This document shows positions 22,576-34,792 of a stretch of 64,000 nucleotides of DNA, piece by piece. The position numbers and the translations under genes were made by a program. Source of the stretch: Rhyacophila brunnea (lineage: Eukaryota; Arthropoda; Insecta; Trichoptera; Rhyacophilidae); the NCBI GenBank assembly GCA_022495005.1, contig JAGYXB010001862.1, positions 620,001 to 684,000 on the forward strand, given 5' to 3'. Position 1 is the first letter of the stretch. Every line of letters begins with the position of its first letter. A model generated the notes under the pieces. It worked only from the letters and a program-made list of their open reading frames with translations, had not been told where the DNA came from and ran no database searches.

Positions 22576-25500
22576 GTTTTTATGATAGGCTAAAATTTTT
22601 TATAGGTAGGTACGTTTATAATATATTAGCCTAAAACATAATTATAGGTCAAAATTGTACCACTTACAAATTTGATTCAAACAAATTGTTTTTTTGTTAC
22701 TTAGGATTGTTTTAAAGACAGGTTTATAAACCAAAAAAGCTGTTAACATAATATTATATAAATTTCAATAACATATAATAATTATAAAAAGAAACTTTAT
22801 TTTTATAACCATTATAATAGAGTTTTGCCACGTGGACGCAAGTTCAATAATTATTAACATAAGCTTGTTTATTTAAAAAATATACCTATTTGCTATACTT
22901 ATTTTTCTAATGATTATTGTTGAAATTTTCATGAATGTTAAAAATAAGATTTCTTAGAAAATCATTATCGTTGAAATATCGGTCTAAAAGTTGAACAATG
23001 AAATCAGAATTTTCGGCAACCATTTATATTCTAATTGAAGCAGAAGTCATTATTCGAAAAGGATAAGTAAAAGCAACTGCCCTTATAGAAGGGTGAATTA
23101 AAATTTTCGTGAACACGAGTTACAGCACGAGTCTTACTCAGTCTCATTCTCCCCTGACTTTTGATGAATGAAATACCGTATTTTTATGCTTGCGTACAAG
23201 TCAATTCATAGGGAAATAATTTGAGCGGGGTCGATTGGGGCTAATAAAGATACACAGGGATGCATAAGAACAAAAAAAAAACAATGATAAAGTATTATTA
23301 TTACTACTACTAATACCATTTAAATAAACAAAAAAAATGTAAGTATGTTTTTTAAATTTTAGTTTTTGTATAATGTATATTATTGATATTATTTAAAAAT
23401 AAATATTTCTTTATTTATGTAATCATGTTTTTTTAATTTTAATTTGCAGTTTTTCCTTTCTATTTATTTCGTGTCCCTATTCACCGCGTTACGAGAATGC
23501 TGGTAAATAGGAACAAACCATAATTTTGGGAAAATATCGATTAATGAGTGAATAATGAGAGTTCCCATTCACTTAACCATACTGCTGAATTAAAAACACA
23601 ACTTTTGGCAAGCGAATCTAGCTTTTCAGCCATCCAACATAAGATTTAAATTGAATATGAAATCTGAAAACGTTCATATATTAATTCACCTCGTTTTACT
23701 TTAGCTTAAATTCAAATTAAATGATAAAATAACACCTATTTAGGTGACGTTGTGTATGTTTCTAGTAGCTACACATATATAATTGTATTGTTTACTGAAA
23801 TCACTAAAAAAACTAATTTTGTAAAAACGAGATAACTCTGTAAAATTGTTTGTTAATAGGGAAGTAAATATGAATACGTGTATGTTAATAATTTGCTTTT
23901 CACTCTCTTCTAATTCTACCCTGACAACTCAATAGGGGTGGAAAATTAATCGGGAGTTAAATGAGGCGTGCGCTAATTGAAAATATCAGATGGTAATCCA
24001 TCTCAGAGATCTTTCTTTCGAAAGCTTAGAAAACATGTATCTCTTGTTTATTTTTTACTACCTAGGTACTTACGTATGTACAATATAATATATAGCTAGT
24101 TGAAATTGATATTATGATCTAAGAAAAAGTGCTTGAATAATTCATTGTATTTATAACATTATATTATAAACCTACACAACGTTGTCACTATTTTAAAAAT
24201 AATTTTTACTGTTCATAAATACTTACATCAACTGCAATCTTTTAAATGTCGTAGATATTTTAATATAATGGAATATTTTAAGTAAGTATATAAATAAAAA
24301 TATTAAAATAATATTTAGTTTATAATGTTATAAGTTTTTTACTATTTCATTTGGGTCGTTTTTTGCGATCCAGGTTTTGCCTTTCGGCACCTTCAGGCAC
24401 ATGCGCTCTCACCAATAGTATATACACACTGATAATGGATACAGTTAATTCTAACTTATACAATAAATTAATACAATAGAGTAAGTAAAAACTTTACCAC
24501 TTACCTATTAAGTCAAGGACCACAATAAAAAATATAACACACAAATTATGAATGCTTGAAGACGTGTTTGTAAAAAAACCCCTACCTAATTACTAATAAT
24601 AAATTCAATAGGCGTATAAATCGTATCTCTGAACTGAGGAATATTTTAGACATATTACGTATAGAGCAGAATTATTATAATAATATATAAATATAATATT
24701 ATAACCAAATTTAGGCTTCGCAATGGGAATCTGTCTTTCACTAGCAGAGTTCTATATGGAGTTTTTAGATACTATTATATTTTAAAACAAAACTGAAACT
24801 AAAAATATCATATTAGGTATATTAATTGGTTTCGATATGTAAATGATGTATTAATGGTATAGATAGTACTGACTTTGTACAGACAACTAATTTCATAACT
24901 TTTTAAATTCTATAGATGACAATATTAAATTTCCGTTGTTGTAAGAAAATTAATTTTCTCGATTTAAATATTAATATAGAAAAAAACTAACCATGATTTT
25001 AACATTTATAGAAAGCCAACATATTTTGATCGCATTAGGTATTCATAGTTCTTCAAATCATCCAACTGCATTGTATACTAGCTGCATTTCATTCGGATAT
25101 ACATAGGTGAAGATTTTCAATCGTTTATTTTGTTCAAATGCTTACAATTCACTTCAATATGAAACATGTTTCATCATCATTTTACATATTGCATTCTATG
25201 TAAGAACAAAAACTAACACTAAAATCAAAGCTGAGGTACCTACAGTTTCATGTCACAGCCTGACAATAGTGAGCCTTGACCAGCGTGTAGGTTTTTTACA
25301 TGCCAAATATGATGACCATGAAGAACCTATTTATTAATTTTAAATTGTTAGTTAGCAGGCACATCAATATATATATTTTAAATAATATGGTAAATACATA
25401 GATAAGAATAATAACGCGAACGAATGCACACTTTTCATATATAAACGGTCAGACACAAAGAGCATTTAAAAGCTTCACAAAAAATATAGACAGCAAATTA

Positions 25501-25828
25501 AAATATAAAAGCTTTGATTAAAACGTAATATTATTAAGTGTAATCATCTTATCAGATTGGAAGGGGAAATTGCGACGGCGTACAATATTTGATCCTCTTC
25601 TATGACAATTTAATGGCAGATTATGCGCGCTAAGTCTGATTTTAACCCTTCTTCGTTCGGAATCACAGACTGGATAATTATTTAATAACACTCCTCCCTC
25701 TGCTCAGGGACGCAAACCAGTACATCTGTATGCCAGACTGTGAACCGTAAATGATTCGGGAGATATCTGCATATACATAAATCTAGGTATGTTAATTATG
25801 TTATGCAAGTATCTAGCACGTACACACT
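22576..25828. other. 3.2 kb without recognised genes
   Basis: AT-rich. Blocks near 23080-23250 and 23900-24040 are less AT-rich and hold homeodomain-like TAATTGAAA/TTAATCGG words, but no frame. An open frame at 25107-25337 (76 codons) lacks motif and splice support. Confidence 0.35.
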
Positions 25829-25832
25829 TTAA

Positions 25833-26187
25833 CCCGATCGCACATACAAAGTCGTCTCGACTGCCACACGTTGAATTTGTCAATTTTTTTTTGTCATTCA
25901 GAAAACACATGTAAATTAATTTACTACCGCATATAGCATAGGTGCAATATTTTTAGTAGAAAAAATATCTGATTGTCGCATGTAACAAATCTTATTCGGC
26001 ATGAGCCGCAAGTAGAATATCAAAACGTTGCATCGGCGCATGCGCATATGTTACTATCATCCGCGTAGTGTTACTGTCTCGGTATCTCTCTATCACGTAC
26101 GTGTGCGTTTAAGAGACTTGCAACAATGCCGGCCGTTTTGATTTATGGCTATGTTGTAGCCGAGACAATTTTGTGTGTACGTCAGGG
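25833..26187. mobile_element. piggyBac-like MITE, copy 2
   Basis: TTAA (25829-25832) precedes CCCGATCGCACATACAAAGT; the right end is TTTTGTGTGTACGTCAGGG, followed by CTAA. The ends are inverted (CACATACAAA.TCGTCTCG against CGAGACAATTTTGTGTG). CCC...GGG termini with TTAA are the piggyBac pattern. There is no transposase in the 355 bp. Confidence 0.55.
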
Positions 26188-26458
26188 CTAACTGTTCAAT
26201 AATCCAACATCATTATTTTATGTTCCGAACTTACCCAATTTTTCTAAGAAATTACTTTTTTTATATTATTATTCCAAATGTATCATATTATACTTTCCAG
26301 TATCTATCTATAGGAGAGGTAACGTTTTCTACATTTATACTGAAGCACAAATGAATTCTGATATACAGTTTTGGTCAACAACTAACTTTTTTTAAATTTA
26401 ACTTACTTGTTTCTTACACGGTATTCGCCCGTAAGCCGAGCTTGAAATGGACTGGAGC

Positions 26459-26704
26459 CAGGGCTCGAAATGGACCGGAACGCATCGGAGCGCCGTTCCG
26501 GTTCATAAAATCCACAAAATTATCGCTCCGTCTTGTGGAAATATTAATTTGACCGTCTGAGCTAGATATTTCATATAATAAAAAAATAACACACTTATTT
26601 TTATAAATCACATTTACAATTAATGTAGTAGAGTATAACATAGTTGATATTTTCGTAAAATTATCGAGCGCTCTGGTTCGTAAAATTTTCCATTTCGAGC
26701 GCTG
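26459..26704. mobile_element. hAT MITE with perfect 8-bp target duplication, nested
   Basis: A 246-bp element with ends CAGGGCTCGAAATGG and CCATTTCGAGCGCTG (inverted). It is flanked by identical octamers ACTGGAGC at 26451-26458 and 26705-26712. An 8-bp duplication with CAG...CTG ends is diagnostic of hAT. The flanks, about 26440-26450 and 26713-26790, read as another copy of the same family (CTTGAAATGG, then GATTCCGTTTCGTTAAATC and CTCGTGGAAAAATAAA), so the element jumped into a relative. Confidence 0.85.
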
Positions 26705-26799
26705 ACTGGAGCGATTCCGTTTCGTTAAATCAGCGAGATTATTGCTCATTCTCGTGGAAAAATAAAATATTGTACTCTGGTTTATCAATTATTGAATAA

Positions 26800-28176
26800 G
26801 TAATTAAATAAGTTTATGCGAAATTTGTCGAAATCGAAATAATATTTGCGAGGCGTCATAAACTGCGGCGCTAACAACATTTGCATGGCACAAGTTTAAA
26901 GACTATAACAAAAACATCTAATACACTTATTTTAATATAATAAAGATAACTAAAATTACGTAACTATGTTAATATCATTGAAATATTATTGATCACTTCG
27001 AATTATAAAATTTAGCAAATTTTAGCACATGTAGCGGGTGATGCAGGGAAATCATATTAACAAGCTTAAATCAAATTATCGCGTTTTAAATTGCAACAGA
27101 TTTCAAGTACATATACCGTGTTGATATCTGGCCCCCATAGTCACATAATACTTTTATTATTATTTAAGTTTTTTTATAATTTCATTTGGTTTGTTGCGCA
27201 TAATATACGTGTATTGAATATCGATGTAGGTATGTATTACGAATTTATTCCCGTCTGGTGATTAAGATTTGTGGAAACATTGTTTTTTTATTTATCAGTG
27301 AATATACTACGGATCCAATGGATTGGAGGAAATAATATTATAACTCACCCGCATATAAAAGTTTTTATTGACTATCTTTAAAGGTTTTTTTATATTGTTT
27401 TTAAAAGAAATGAACTCTCACTCAATATAATAGTAAATCTCACTGAATCGACTTATTCTAAAGGTATCTAAAAACAACATGCGCTATAAAATTATATAAA
27501 ATATTTAAAAAAAAAAAATAGTACCTATATCCATATTAATTATAATGTGTAATAATACTTTTTTCAAAAATATAAATGTAGGTAGTACAAAATCCAAGAT
27601 ACCACGTTTGGTGGATTAAACTCATTAAAAACCATGTTATCAGATGAAGGATTCAAATTTGCATTCAAGCTCATGCCATGCACTCATTCACATTTCGACT
27701 GTTTCGCACAAATAATCTTTGTTTATTTTTTAATTATTAATATGTTTACGAATTTTGATTTGATGTATATTCGTTAAGCCTAGTTCGATTCTGTTCGACT
27801 TTTCTGTAAAACAGTCATATCAAATTATACATATTAATTCCCTTAGAAACCTTTTAAGAGTAGCAAGGCTATTCGCCGTGGGGGCCCCTTCGCGCGTGTC
27901 ATAACATCCCGATATTTGGATTATAATATCCTATTACTTACTCTCTGCCATTTATAATTTACATCTTGGAAGCTTTTAAATTTTTCACGTTATTATTTTT
28001 CATTTTTGAATAAGTCCTTCAGGCGGATTTTGCGAGGATGCTACGAGTATCTTAGCAGCCAGTGGCATGCACTGGATTCTTATATGAATGATTTTTTGTG
28101 ATGTTATCCATTGATAATACAACGATATGTTTTATAAAACTAACTATTAACCATGTAAACAAACATTTATTTTCAG
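26800..28176. other. Unannotated DNA upstream of a putative exon
   Basis: AT-rich, with GC-richer patches near 27860-27910 and 28010-28080. No frame or repeat end recognised. If the exon at 28177 is real, at least the last part of this stretch is intron. Confidence 0.35.
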
Positions 28177-28349
28177 CCAAAGTAGAGGCAATCGACAACT
28201 CACCTTTTGTTAGATGGGTTGAAACTTTGAATCCTTCGGCGATCCATTACATGAACCAATGTCTAAAATCCAATCCTCGTGCAAATTATGATAATACCAC
28301 ACCATGGAAACACATAACTTTGTTTCTTTTTGGAACAGAGATAGTAATG
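28177..28349 (+). CDS. Probable internal exon of an unrecognised gene
   Basis: A 173-nt segment bounded by a good 3' splice site (TTATTTTCAG|CC) and a 5' splice site (ATG|GTAAAT), open throughout, entering with two bases of a split codon and leaving at a codon boundary. It encodes about 57 residues including NSPFVRWVETLNPSAIHYMN and TTPWKHITLFLFGTEIVM, with the sequon NTT. Composition and codon use are more protein-like than the flanks. I do not recognise the family. The hydrophobic LFLFGTEIVM could begin a membrane segment. No partner exons are identified in the window. Confidence 0.5.
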
Positions 28350-28704
28350 GTAAATAATTCTTTATTATAATTTTTCATTTTCGTGTAGGGTAATTTGCAA
28401 TCTTATAAAGTAGAAAATATTCATATAATTTAGACCGTATACCTAAACTTTTCTACATTATGGAGTTTATGTATGATTAATTATTATTATATATTTAGTA
28501 TTGATAAAATCAAACTCAACATAATTGATTTCAACCGCTTTTTATATCCTATCCTCTTAAAGTCCATCATAACTAACTAATTTTGATATAAATATTAGAT
28601 GCATAGTTGAATTATTTGCTTCCCACTAGTACTTATACTTACTGTAAAATTCGATTTTATATTAAAAATATATTGATTTTTATTAATATGTGTAGAATTT
28701 TAAC

Positions 28705-28892
28705 CATGGCTGATACTAAAAAGATCACGTGGCCCTCCACAGGCTGGAGGTTGTATTGACAGATTTTTGTTTTTACGTGAAATGGATGTTAGCCACTTGC
28801 TCAACGAATTAGGTCCATAAACATACATTGAAAAACTACATCCGTATTACGGACATTATAATTAGATGCGGTATCCGCTCGACCATCATGGG
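28705..28892 (-). mobile_element. tRNA-derived SINE (family S)
   Basis: Contains TTTTTACGTGAAATGGATGT, AGCCACTTGCTCAACGAATT and AGGTCCATA. The tRNA-like head at the right is decayed; the B box is not recognisable. Confidence 0.65.
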
Positions 28893-29164
28893 CATACATT
28901 TTACAGGTAGGTAGATACCTAATTCAATTTCACATTGGATGCACAATAAATAAGAAAGTACGTATGTAATATTATTTAAATATATTACTTGGCAATTATT
29001 ATATATTAATATATTTTAATAGCCTATGTAAATTATTTTATTAATATGGATGTTGTGTTCAATACATAAATATATAGATAATAAATTAATGGCGTTTACC
29101 AATACATACCACGTGACGTTGCTCAGTATACATTCAAAAATGTCGATAGTTTAAAGATCACTTT

Positions 29165-29269
29165 AAATATTGTTTTTAAGACACGTGTTTCGCTCACTTG
29201 ATGAGCTAATTTAAAATACTTGATAAAGCTCACCATGTGAGCGAAACACGTGTCGTAAAAACAATATTT
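29165..29269. mobile_element. Hairpin with hammerhead-like core, Penelope-type terminus?
   Basis: A 33-bp inverted repeat with one mismatch (AAATATTGTTTTTAAGACAC... against its complement). On the plus strand the right half reads CTTGATAAAGCTCACCATGTG followed by AGCGAAACACGTGTC. This resembles the hammerhead layout CUGAUGA, then helix II (GCTCAC/GTGAGC, loop CAT), then GAAAC, but with a non-consensus CUUGAUAA box. The left half carries a similar inverted unit. Penelope-like elements carry such motifs in their terminal repeats. The assignment is inference. Confidence 0.45.
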
Positions 29270-29525
29270 GTATGTGGGGAAAATGAAATGATAAATAAAT
29301 ATAATATCATAAAATAATAATTAGCTACATATCTGTCATAATTTTACATTGTTGTTATCACTAATAATTACAAGATAAAAAAACTTTTTATATACAACGT
29401 TTTTAAATTTTCTGTTGAATTATTATGCTCAATATGCTCAAACTTGTACTTGATATTATGAAGTAAATAAAAAACAAATAAACAATCAAATATAGAATAC
29501 TGAAATGTCATTTTGACATTTCATT

Positions 29526-29845
29526 TTGATTTCCATAGTAACGCACGTATATATTAATAACTTAGTTGCTAGGACCACCCGCTTAGCAACCAATAATAGT
29601 ATTTTACTTTTTACGGATTTTTATGAAATAACTTTCCATACAAAATAGAATTAACTAAAAATGAATTCAATTCTGCTTAAAGATGGCTAAAATTATTAAA
29701 AGAATGCATTGGCATCGTGTTCTGATATATTCTAAAAGTTTCAAAATGTCTAGCTTATCGGGAAGTTAGCTAAAAATTGATTGCAAGATTTCTACTGGAC
29801 AAACAACTACCGGACAAACAAGAATACGAGCTAATAAAAACGTTG
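29526..29845 (+). repeat. Dispersed repeat R, copy 1
   Basis: About 320 bp that recur as the reverse complement at 38076-38402. Shared blocks include TTGCTAGGACC/GGTCCTAGCAA, ACTTTCCATACAAAA, and TCTGATATATTCTAAAAGTT. There is no clear inverted terminus or tail, so class is unknown. Confidence 0.65.
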
Positions 29846-29849
29846 TAAA

Positions 29850-31170
29850 ATGTATCGTGGCATGTAATGTATTTAGTACGCCACTGATCTGAATATGATA
29901 TGGTAATGATATTATTCATTAGAGATTTCCGGTTCTTGGAAATGAATATTTTATAACGAGAGGGTTCTTAATTATTGTGCTCCTTTGTATACTTATTATT
30001 TTTTGTTATTATTATTAAGAAAATAAACGTTCTGTCTCTCTAAGAGCTCATCATCTCATAATTGGCGAAGTATGAAATTAGCTGGTAGGTAGGTTTGTCT
30101 ATGTTTTTTTTTAATTTGGCGCGTTTCAAATTCAGCATGTTTATTTTTAATTATATTTATAGAAAAAATACATAAATACTAATTAAAATTAAAAAAATAT
30201 ATATTTACTAATTGTATGGAATATATTTAGGGAATATAAATTCAATTATTAGAAGATTTTATTGACATTAGATACCAAATATAATAAATACTTGACAGAA
30301 TACTGACATTGGATTGTATGTTTTAATAAAAAATATTAAAATAGGTAATTACTAGCTTTTTTTGTGAAATTGAAAAAAATCTGTAGAATAAGATAGCTTC
30401 ATAAATATGTATGTATTTTAATATTACGGAGTAGAGTAGAAATTGAAAAATTGTAAGAAATTATTGTATTTTTAAGTACTTATTTATTATTAGTTTCTTG
30501 TAAGTATATTTTTTACAAACCTACTGAGCACACATACTTCTAAACTTTGATTAAGTTGTAAAAAATATCAGCGTTTGATATTAGAAAGAGCTTTTTGTCT
30601 AAATCTAAAACGTTATATAGGTCATATTTAGTTTTAGGCACGTTACTTGGAAGATTATTGTATCAATAAAGCGAGAGAGAAAACCGAGCAGAATAAATTA
30701 ATATTGATATGTTTAACTGAATCATGAGTTGAGTCCAAAACCATTTATTTTATTATCGCTTTTTCAAACTTTTCGTTTTGCGGAACCTTTCGTGTCTAAA
30801 TATTTTTCACGGCGCACTAAAATATATTATATTACCTAGTACGATAAGTGAGCCTACTGCAATTTCTCTAATCTTGAAATTAAACTAAACACAATCACAC
30901 ACGTAATATAATATCTTGGAAAAGTCATGAAGTACCAACTTGTACAATCGTATTTCGCTAGGCATTCTAAACGTTAAAAGGATACAAGTAAAGTTTTTTT
31001 TAATTCTGATGTAGTAGACAATCCATCAGCACAGCGTGTGAAGATTTGTTGACTTAGCGAAATCTACTTGACATAATTGTATTATTCAAAATCCTTCAGT
31101 AAATTTTCACCGTTAAATAATACATCACCTCATAGCCGTACGAGATATCATTGGAACTACCTTCATTTCT
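29850..31170. other. Unannotated AT-rich DNA
   Basis: No gene, RNA or element end recognised. Confidence 0.4.
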
Positions 31171-31174
31171 TTCT

Positions 31175-31450
31175 GATCTTATCTGATCTGATCACATATC
31201 TTCTTCTTTTTTAAACTATGTTCGCCTTTCAAATGGAGCATTTGGACATATGGGCGCTTCCAAGAATGTCTATCGTTCGCCAGTGATGCCAACATCCTGT
31301 AACTCCCCGTATACACTTTGTAGATAGTATTTATTGCCTTTCTATGGCACCAGAATCCAGTTGACTTGAAAAACAGATAAGCCAGGTTGAAGTTATCTTC
31401 AGGCGTCCGCAGCACATGGCTGAAGCAGATCCAACATCGCCTCCTCACTC
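31175..31450 (-). pseudogene. LINE 3'-end remnant (same family as 3.0-3.3 kb)
   Basis: The minus-strand frame of 89 codons reads HVLRTPEDNFNLAYLF near its start and LASLANDRHSWKRP later. Both blocks match the two LINE pieces at 2880-3320 (HVLRMPEENLNLA and LASDRDSWRW) and place them in order. It is the C-terminal tail of an RTE/CR1-like reverse-transcriptase ORF; the RT core is missing. Confidence 0.6.
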
Positions 31451-31454
31451 CATA

Positions 31455-33300
31455 TGTACTTATCTTTATTATCTTAGTTGCAAGTACGATAAGTGCTTTA
31501 AAAAAAATCGTAAAATGACGTGTTGAAGGTCACACACTGACTAGTGAAATAATGGCATCTTTGATTGTAATTAGCGCGTTGTGTTAAGATTGGCAGGAAT
31601 TATTCAATTTTTTAAACCAGTCAATGGGGCTCCTGCTTTTGCGGCGCCTTGTTTAAATACCACTGGCTTACTCTATCTCGAATATTTTTAATTGATATTT
31701 GATATATATTATAGCTTTTGAATTATTTAACATAACATATAAGTAGTTATCAATATACATAAAATATTTTGGCGGAAACGTGTAAGCATTAAAATGTAAT
31801 GAAATTACAAAAGGAAAAACTTGTTAAGTATTCATAACGAGCGAAATAATTTATAAGCTTCTTAAAATATTGCGGTACTCAAATTCTTTCGAATTGTTTT
31901 GCATGTTTACGATCGTTTTTATGCAAAGAGAATTTCCTCTCGTCGTGGTCTAAATATAAAGTGAGACATCATGATGAATGTCTCGAGTCGATGTAAGAAC
32001 TGTGAGAATAAGAAAAACTAGATTTATTTTTACGCAGGTATTTTTATTCTATTGTGGACGTCGTTAGTATGTATTTGGAATACTTCGAGAAATTATTGCA
32101 CCGTTGCAGACGTGCAACCATTGATGTGTTAAAAATAAATGGACGAAGCGTGTGAATAATAAAATGACACCATGCCAGATACATTTAATTTAGTCTGCCC
32201 ATGTCCTCTCATACAGTTGAAAGTGATTTATAAATGTGAAAACTGAGTTATTTTATATAGCTTTTTGACACGTGTTTATTATCTAAATTCAAATGGTATT
32301 TACCTGTACACCACAATTCACCTTATACCTACATGCAAAACACTAATAATTAGACCAATTATTGGCTCAGAAATCTGGTGCATGACCAAACATTTAAAAT
32401 GAATGTTGTGATTATTTGAGGGGGGCCTGCTGCGCAGTATCTTCGGATCTATCAATGATATAGTAGCGATGGATACAGTGATATAATTACGAGTCATACA
32501 CTTTGCACGAGGACCCGCACATCTTACAATTCATTAAATTGAAAAAGCGGCATATAGGTAGAAGATGTCAATTCATTCAACAACAAAAAATCTTACACAA
32601 ATGCTATGGATAATATCGATAGCTCAGTATTGAACAATAACAACTCAAAAAACGTAATGTGATGATATGGGTAGTTTGTAGAAAATCATATAATATGTAG
32701 ATACTCTTAAGTTGAAATTCGCAATTCTCTTACATGACAATTTAAATCCCGCATGTGCTAATCTGTCAGTTTATAAAGGAAGTTTCCTGTTGCATCAAGT
32801 GCCATAAATTTAAATAGCCAATTACTGAAACAACACTCAAACGATACGAGTTTATTAACAATTTGCTATCATTGTTATTATTTGTCACCGAGGGTCTAGT
32901 TTAAGCAATCGATGTTATTATACGTACTAGCAATACTGACAAATCGAATGAAATTCATTTGAACTTTCCAATGACATACCTACACACATACATAATAGGT
33001 ACTTCCTGTACCTACCTACAAAAAATCACAAGCAGAATGGGTCACCTTATTAATACATTACTATCAAGACATTGATGAAAAATTATGAAAATTACAATTA
33101 ATATTTTAAACATACCATAGTGACGTCGTATCTACGCATGTTCATGGTTACTTTTTTCACTATAATAATTAGTAGGTATAACCCACCCGTAATCGTATCA
33201 TAGAAAACCTGTAAAAATCCTAAAATCAGTGTAAAAACAGATAAATTCCAAAAAAAAAAATTATTTATGTAAGAAGACAAACAAAATAGAAGTAGGAAAA
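31455..33300. other. Unannotated DNA
   Basis: AT-rich. A less AT-rich block at about 31900-32020 includes an octamer-like ATGCAAAG; another lies at about 32420-32560. No supported frame. The 60-codon minus-strand frame at 33098-33280 is hydrophobic by composition only. Confidence 0.35.
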
Positions 33301-33318
33301 CAAAAATAAATCAAAACA

Positions 33319-33513
33319 TTACTTATTAAAATAGGATTTCAAAAAACACAGACTTTCAATCGCTGCGTCTGACAATCGCGTACGTTTTTGACACACAAAA
33401 TTTCCTGATGTTGGAAAAATTGCGCTCATTTTGAGTCGACGTTGGCTTAATTGTGTTAAATGCCTCGATCAGTTTTTGAACGTTTCTTGTTTTCTGTCCA
33501 CTTTTTCCATATA
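33319..33513 (-). pseudogene. hAT transposase C-terminal (dimerisation) fragment
   Basis: The minus strand encodes IKPTSTQNERNFSNIRKFCV and, after a one-base shift at an A5 run, RLSDAAIESLCFLKSYFNK with a stop. Both blocks match the C-terminal dimerisation region of hAT transposases (PTS..ERNFS and LCFLKSYF). The catalytic DDE part is absent. The following DNA (33540-33700) is full of TCCCGA/TCGGGA words and may belong to the same degraded element. Confidence 0.7.
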
Positions 33514-33829
33514 GAAAATCGTTTTTTTCTCAATTAATATTTGATAATAAAGAAATCCCGAATCCCGAGGATAGATTCTCGAGATCCGGGATTTCCCGAA
33601 ATGTTAAAAATTTGAATTCTCGAGATTCGGGAATGAAAATCTCGAAAATTTACCGAGAATTCCCGTCGGGAAATTCCCGAAAGCCAACTCTACGTGCAAT
33701 GGTGAAATAGAAAAGTATCAAAAATTTCCAAGCTGGTAATAAACTGCATAATATCCAAACCCTATTGCTTATCCCGAATGCGTCACTTTGACCAGTGCGT
33801 TTACCATTGGTACATTAATTGTTATATTG

Positions 33830-34080
33830 GCCTGAACAAAAACGATGCATAAGTGCGAGTGAGAAAGTATTCGGCACCCTTACAATCTCTGCGACACGCG
33901 CTAGAGTAAGATAAAAGGTCTACATATCTGTGAGCTAGTTTCCAAAAATATCGCCATCAAATCGGGGCGAAACGCTTCACATAGCGTCGATAACTTGCGA
34001 GCTCGAGTTGCTAAAATTGATATTTTTTGTGTTAAACATAAAGTCAATGGTAAATATTTTTAGTTAATTAAGTAGAAAAG
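33830..34080 (+). promoter_or_regulatory. Putative promoter and 5' leader of the THAP gene
   Basis: GC-richer DNA with many CG dinucleotides (CGACACGCGC, TCGGGGCGAAACG, GCGTCGATAACTTGCGAGCTCG) directly precedes the start codon. An in-frame TAA lies just upstream of the ATG, which supports a leader here. No clear TATA box. The assignment rests on position. Confidence 0.35.
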
Positions 34081-34151
34081 ATGGTTCTGTGTGTTGTCTT
34101 AAAATGTGGTAGCCGTGCTGATAAGCAAGAAGATGGTATTACGTTTCATAG
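34081..34151 (+). CDS. First coding exon of a THAP-domain protein
   Basis: ATGG in good context (GAAAAGATGG) opens a 71-nt exon ending at the donor AG|GTAAGT. The peptide is MVLCVVLKCGSRADKQEDGI followed by TFHR. This is the start of a THAP zinc finger: C4 and C9 are the first two ligands of the C2CH motif and ITFHRF/ITFH is the usual continuation. An in-frame TAA lies upstream. The remaining ligands (Cys, His) and AVPTIF-like end should lie in later exons, which I could not find. THAP proteins bind DNA and include P-element-like transposases and host regulators; which one this is cannot be told. Confidence 0.75.
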
Positions 34152-34792
34152 GTAAGTTGATACATGTTCGTGATAATTTATTTGTATTTTATTATATATT
34201 TTAATATCAGTGACCAAGTGTTTCTTTAAAATAACTTAAATTATGGATATCTTTACCTAATGGTTGCATTTTGACCGCTTAAAAATACTATATAACGTAA
34301 AAGAATAGAAAATTGTATTTTAATTCTGAGCGTCTAGTGCGAGCACTTTGGGCGAGCACTAGCGAAATGGTCTATGGTCTCGAACATTTGTAGACGAACG
34401 CGTTCGCTCGCCCACAAACCAAACGCAAGGCACGCGGCTTCATTTAGCAATGCAACGGGTGGCGTCTAGATGTATCTATAGTCTAAGTGTGTATGCCATT
34501 TTTGTCAGTTGCATTTTTTTTAATATACGATTTTATGTGTGTGCATTAGTAGGTATGTAGTGTATTTATTTATTAATAGTAATATTACATAATTATTTGT
34601 ATCATATACCTATATAAGATTGTATATAATAATAATTTGTGTCGTTCTCCCCACCACCATCCAATAAGAAATCTTTGCTACTGACATTGAGTGAGTCTAC
34701 ATTTTTTTTTAAATCAGTAGCGTTGTATAGCAATTTAAATAAATACTGTATTCAAAATAATTATAATAAGGAGTTATTTACTTGAATTCGAA

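Noticed and set aside
26414..26788. 124-codon minus-strand frame
   Set aside because: It lies across the nested hAT MITEs and is made of their non-coding sequence.
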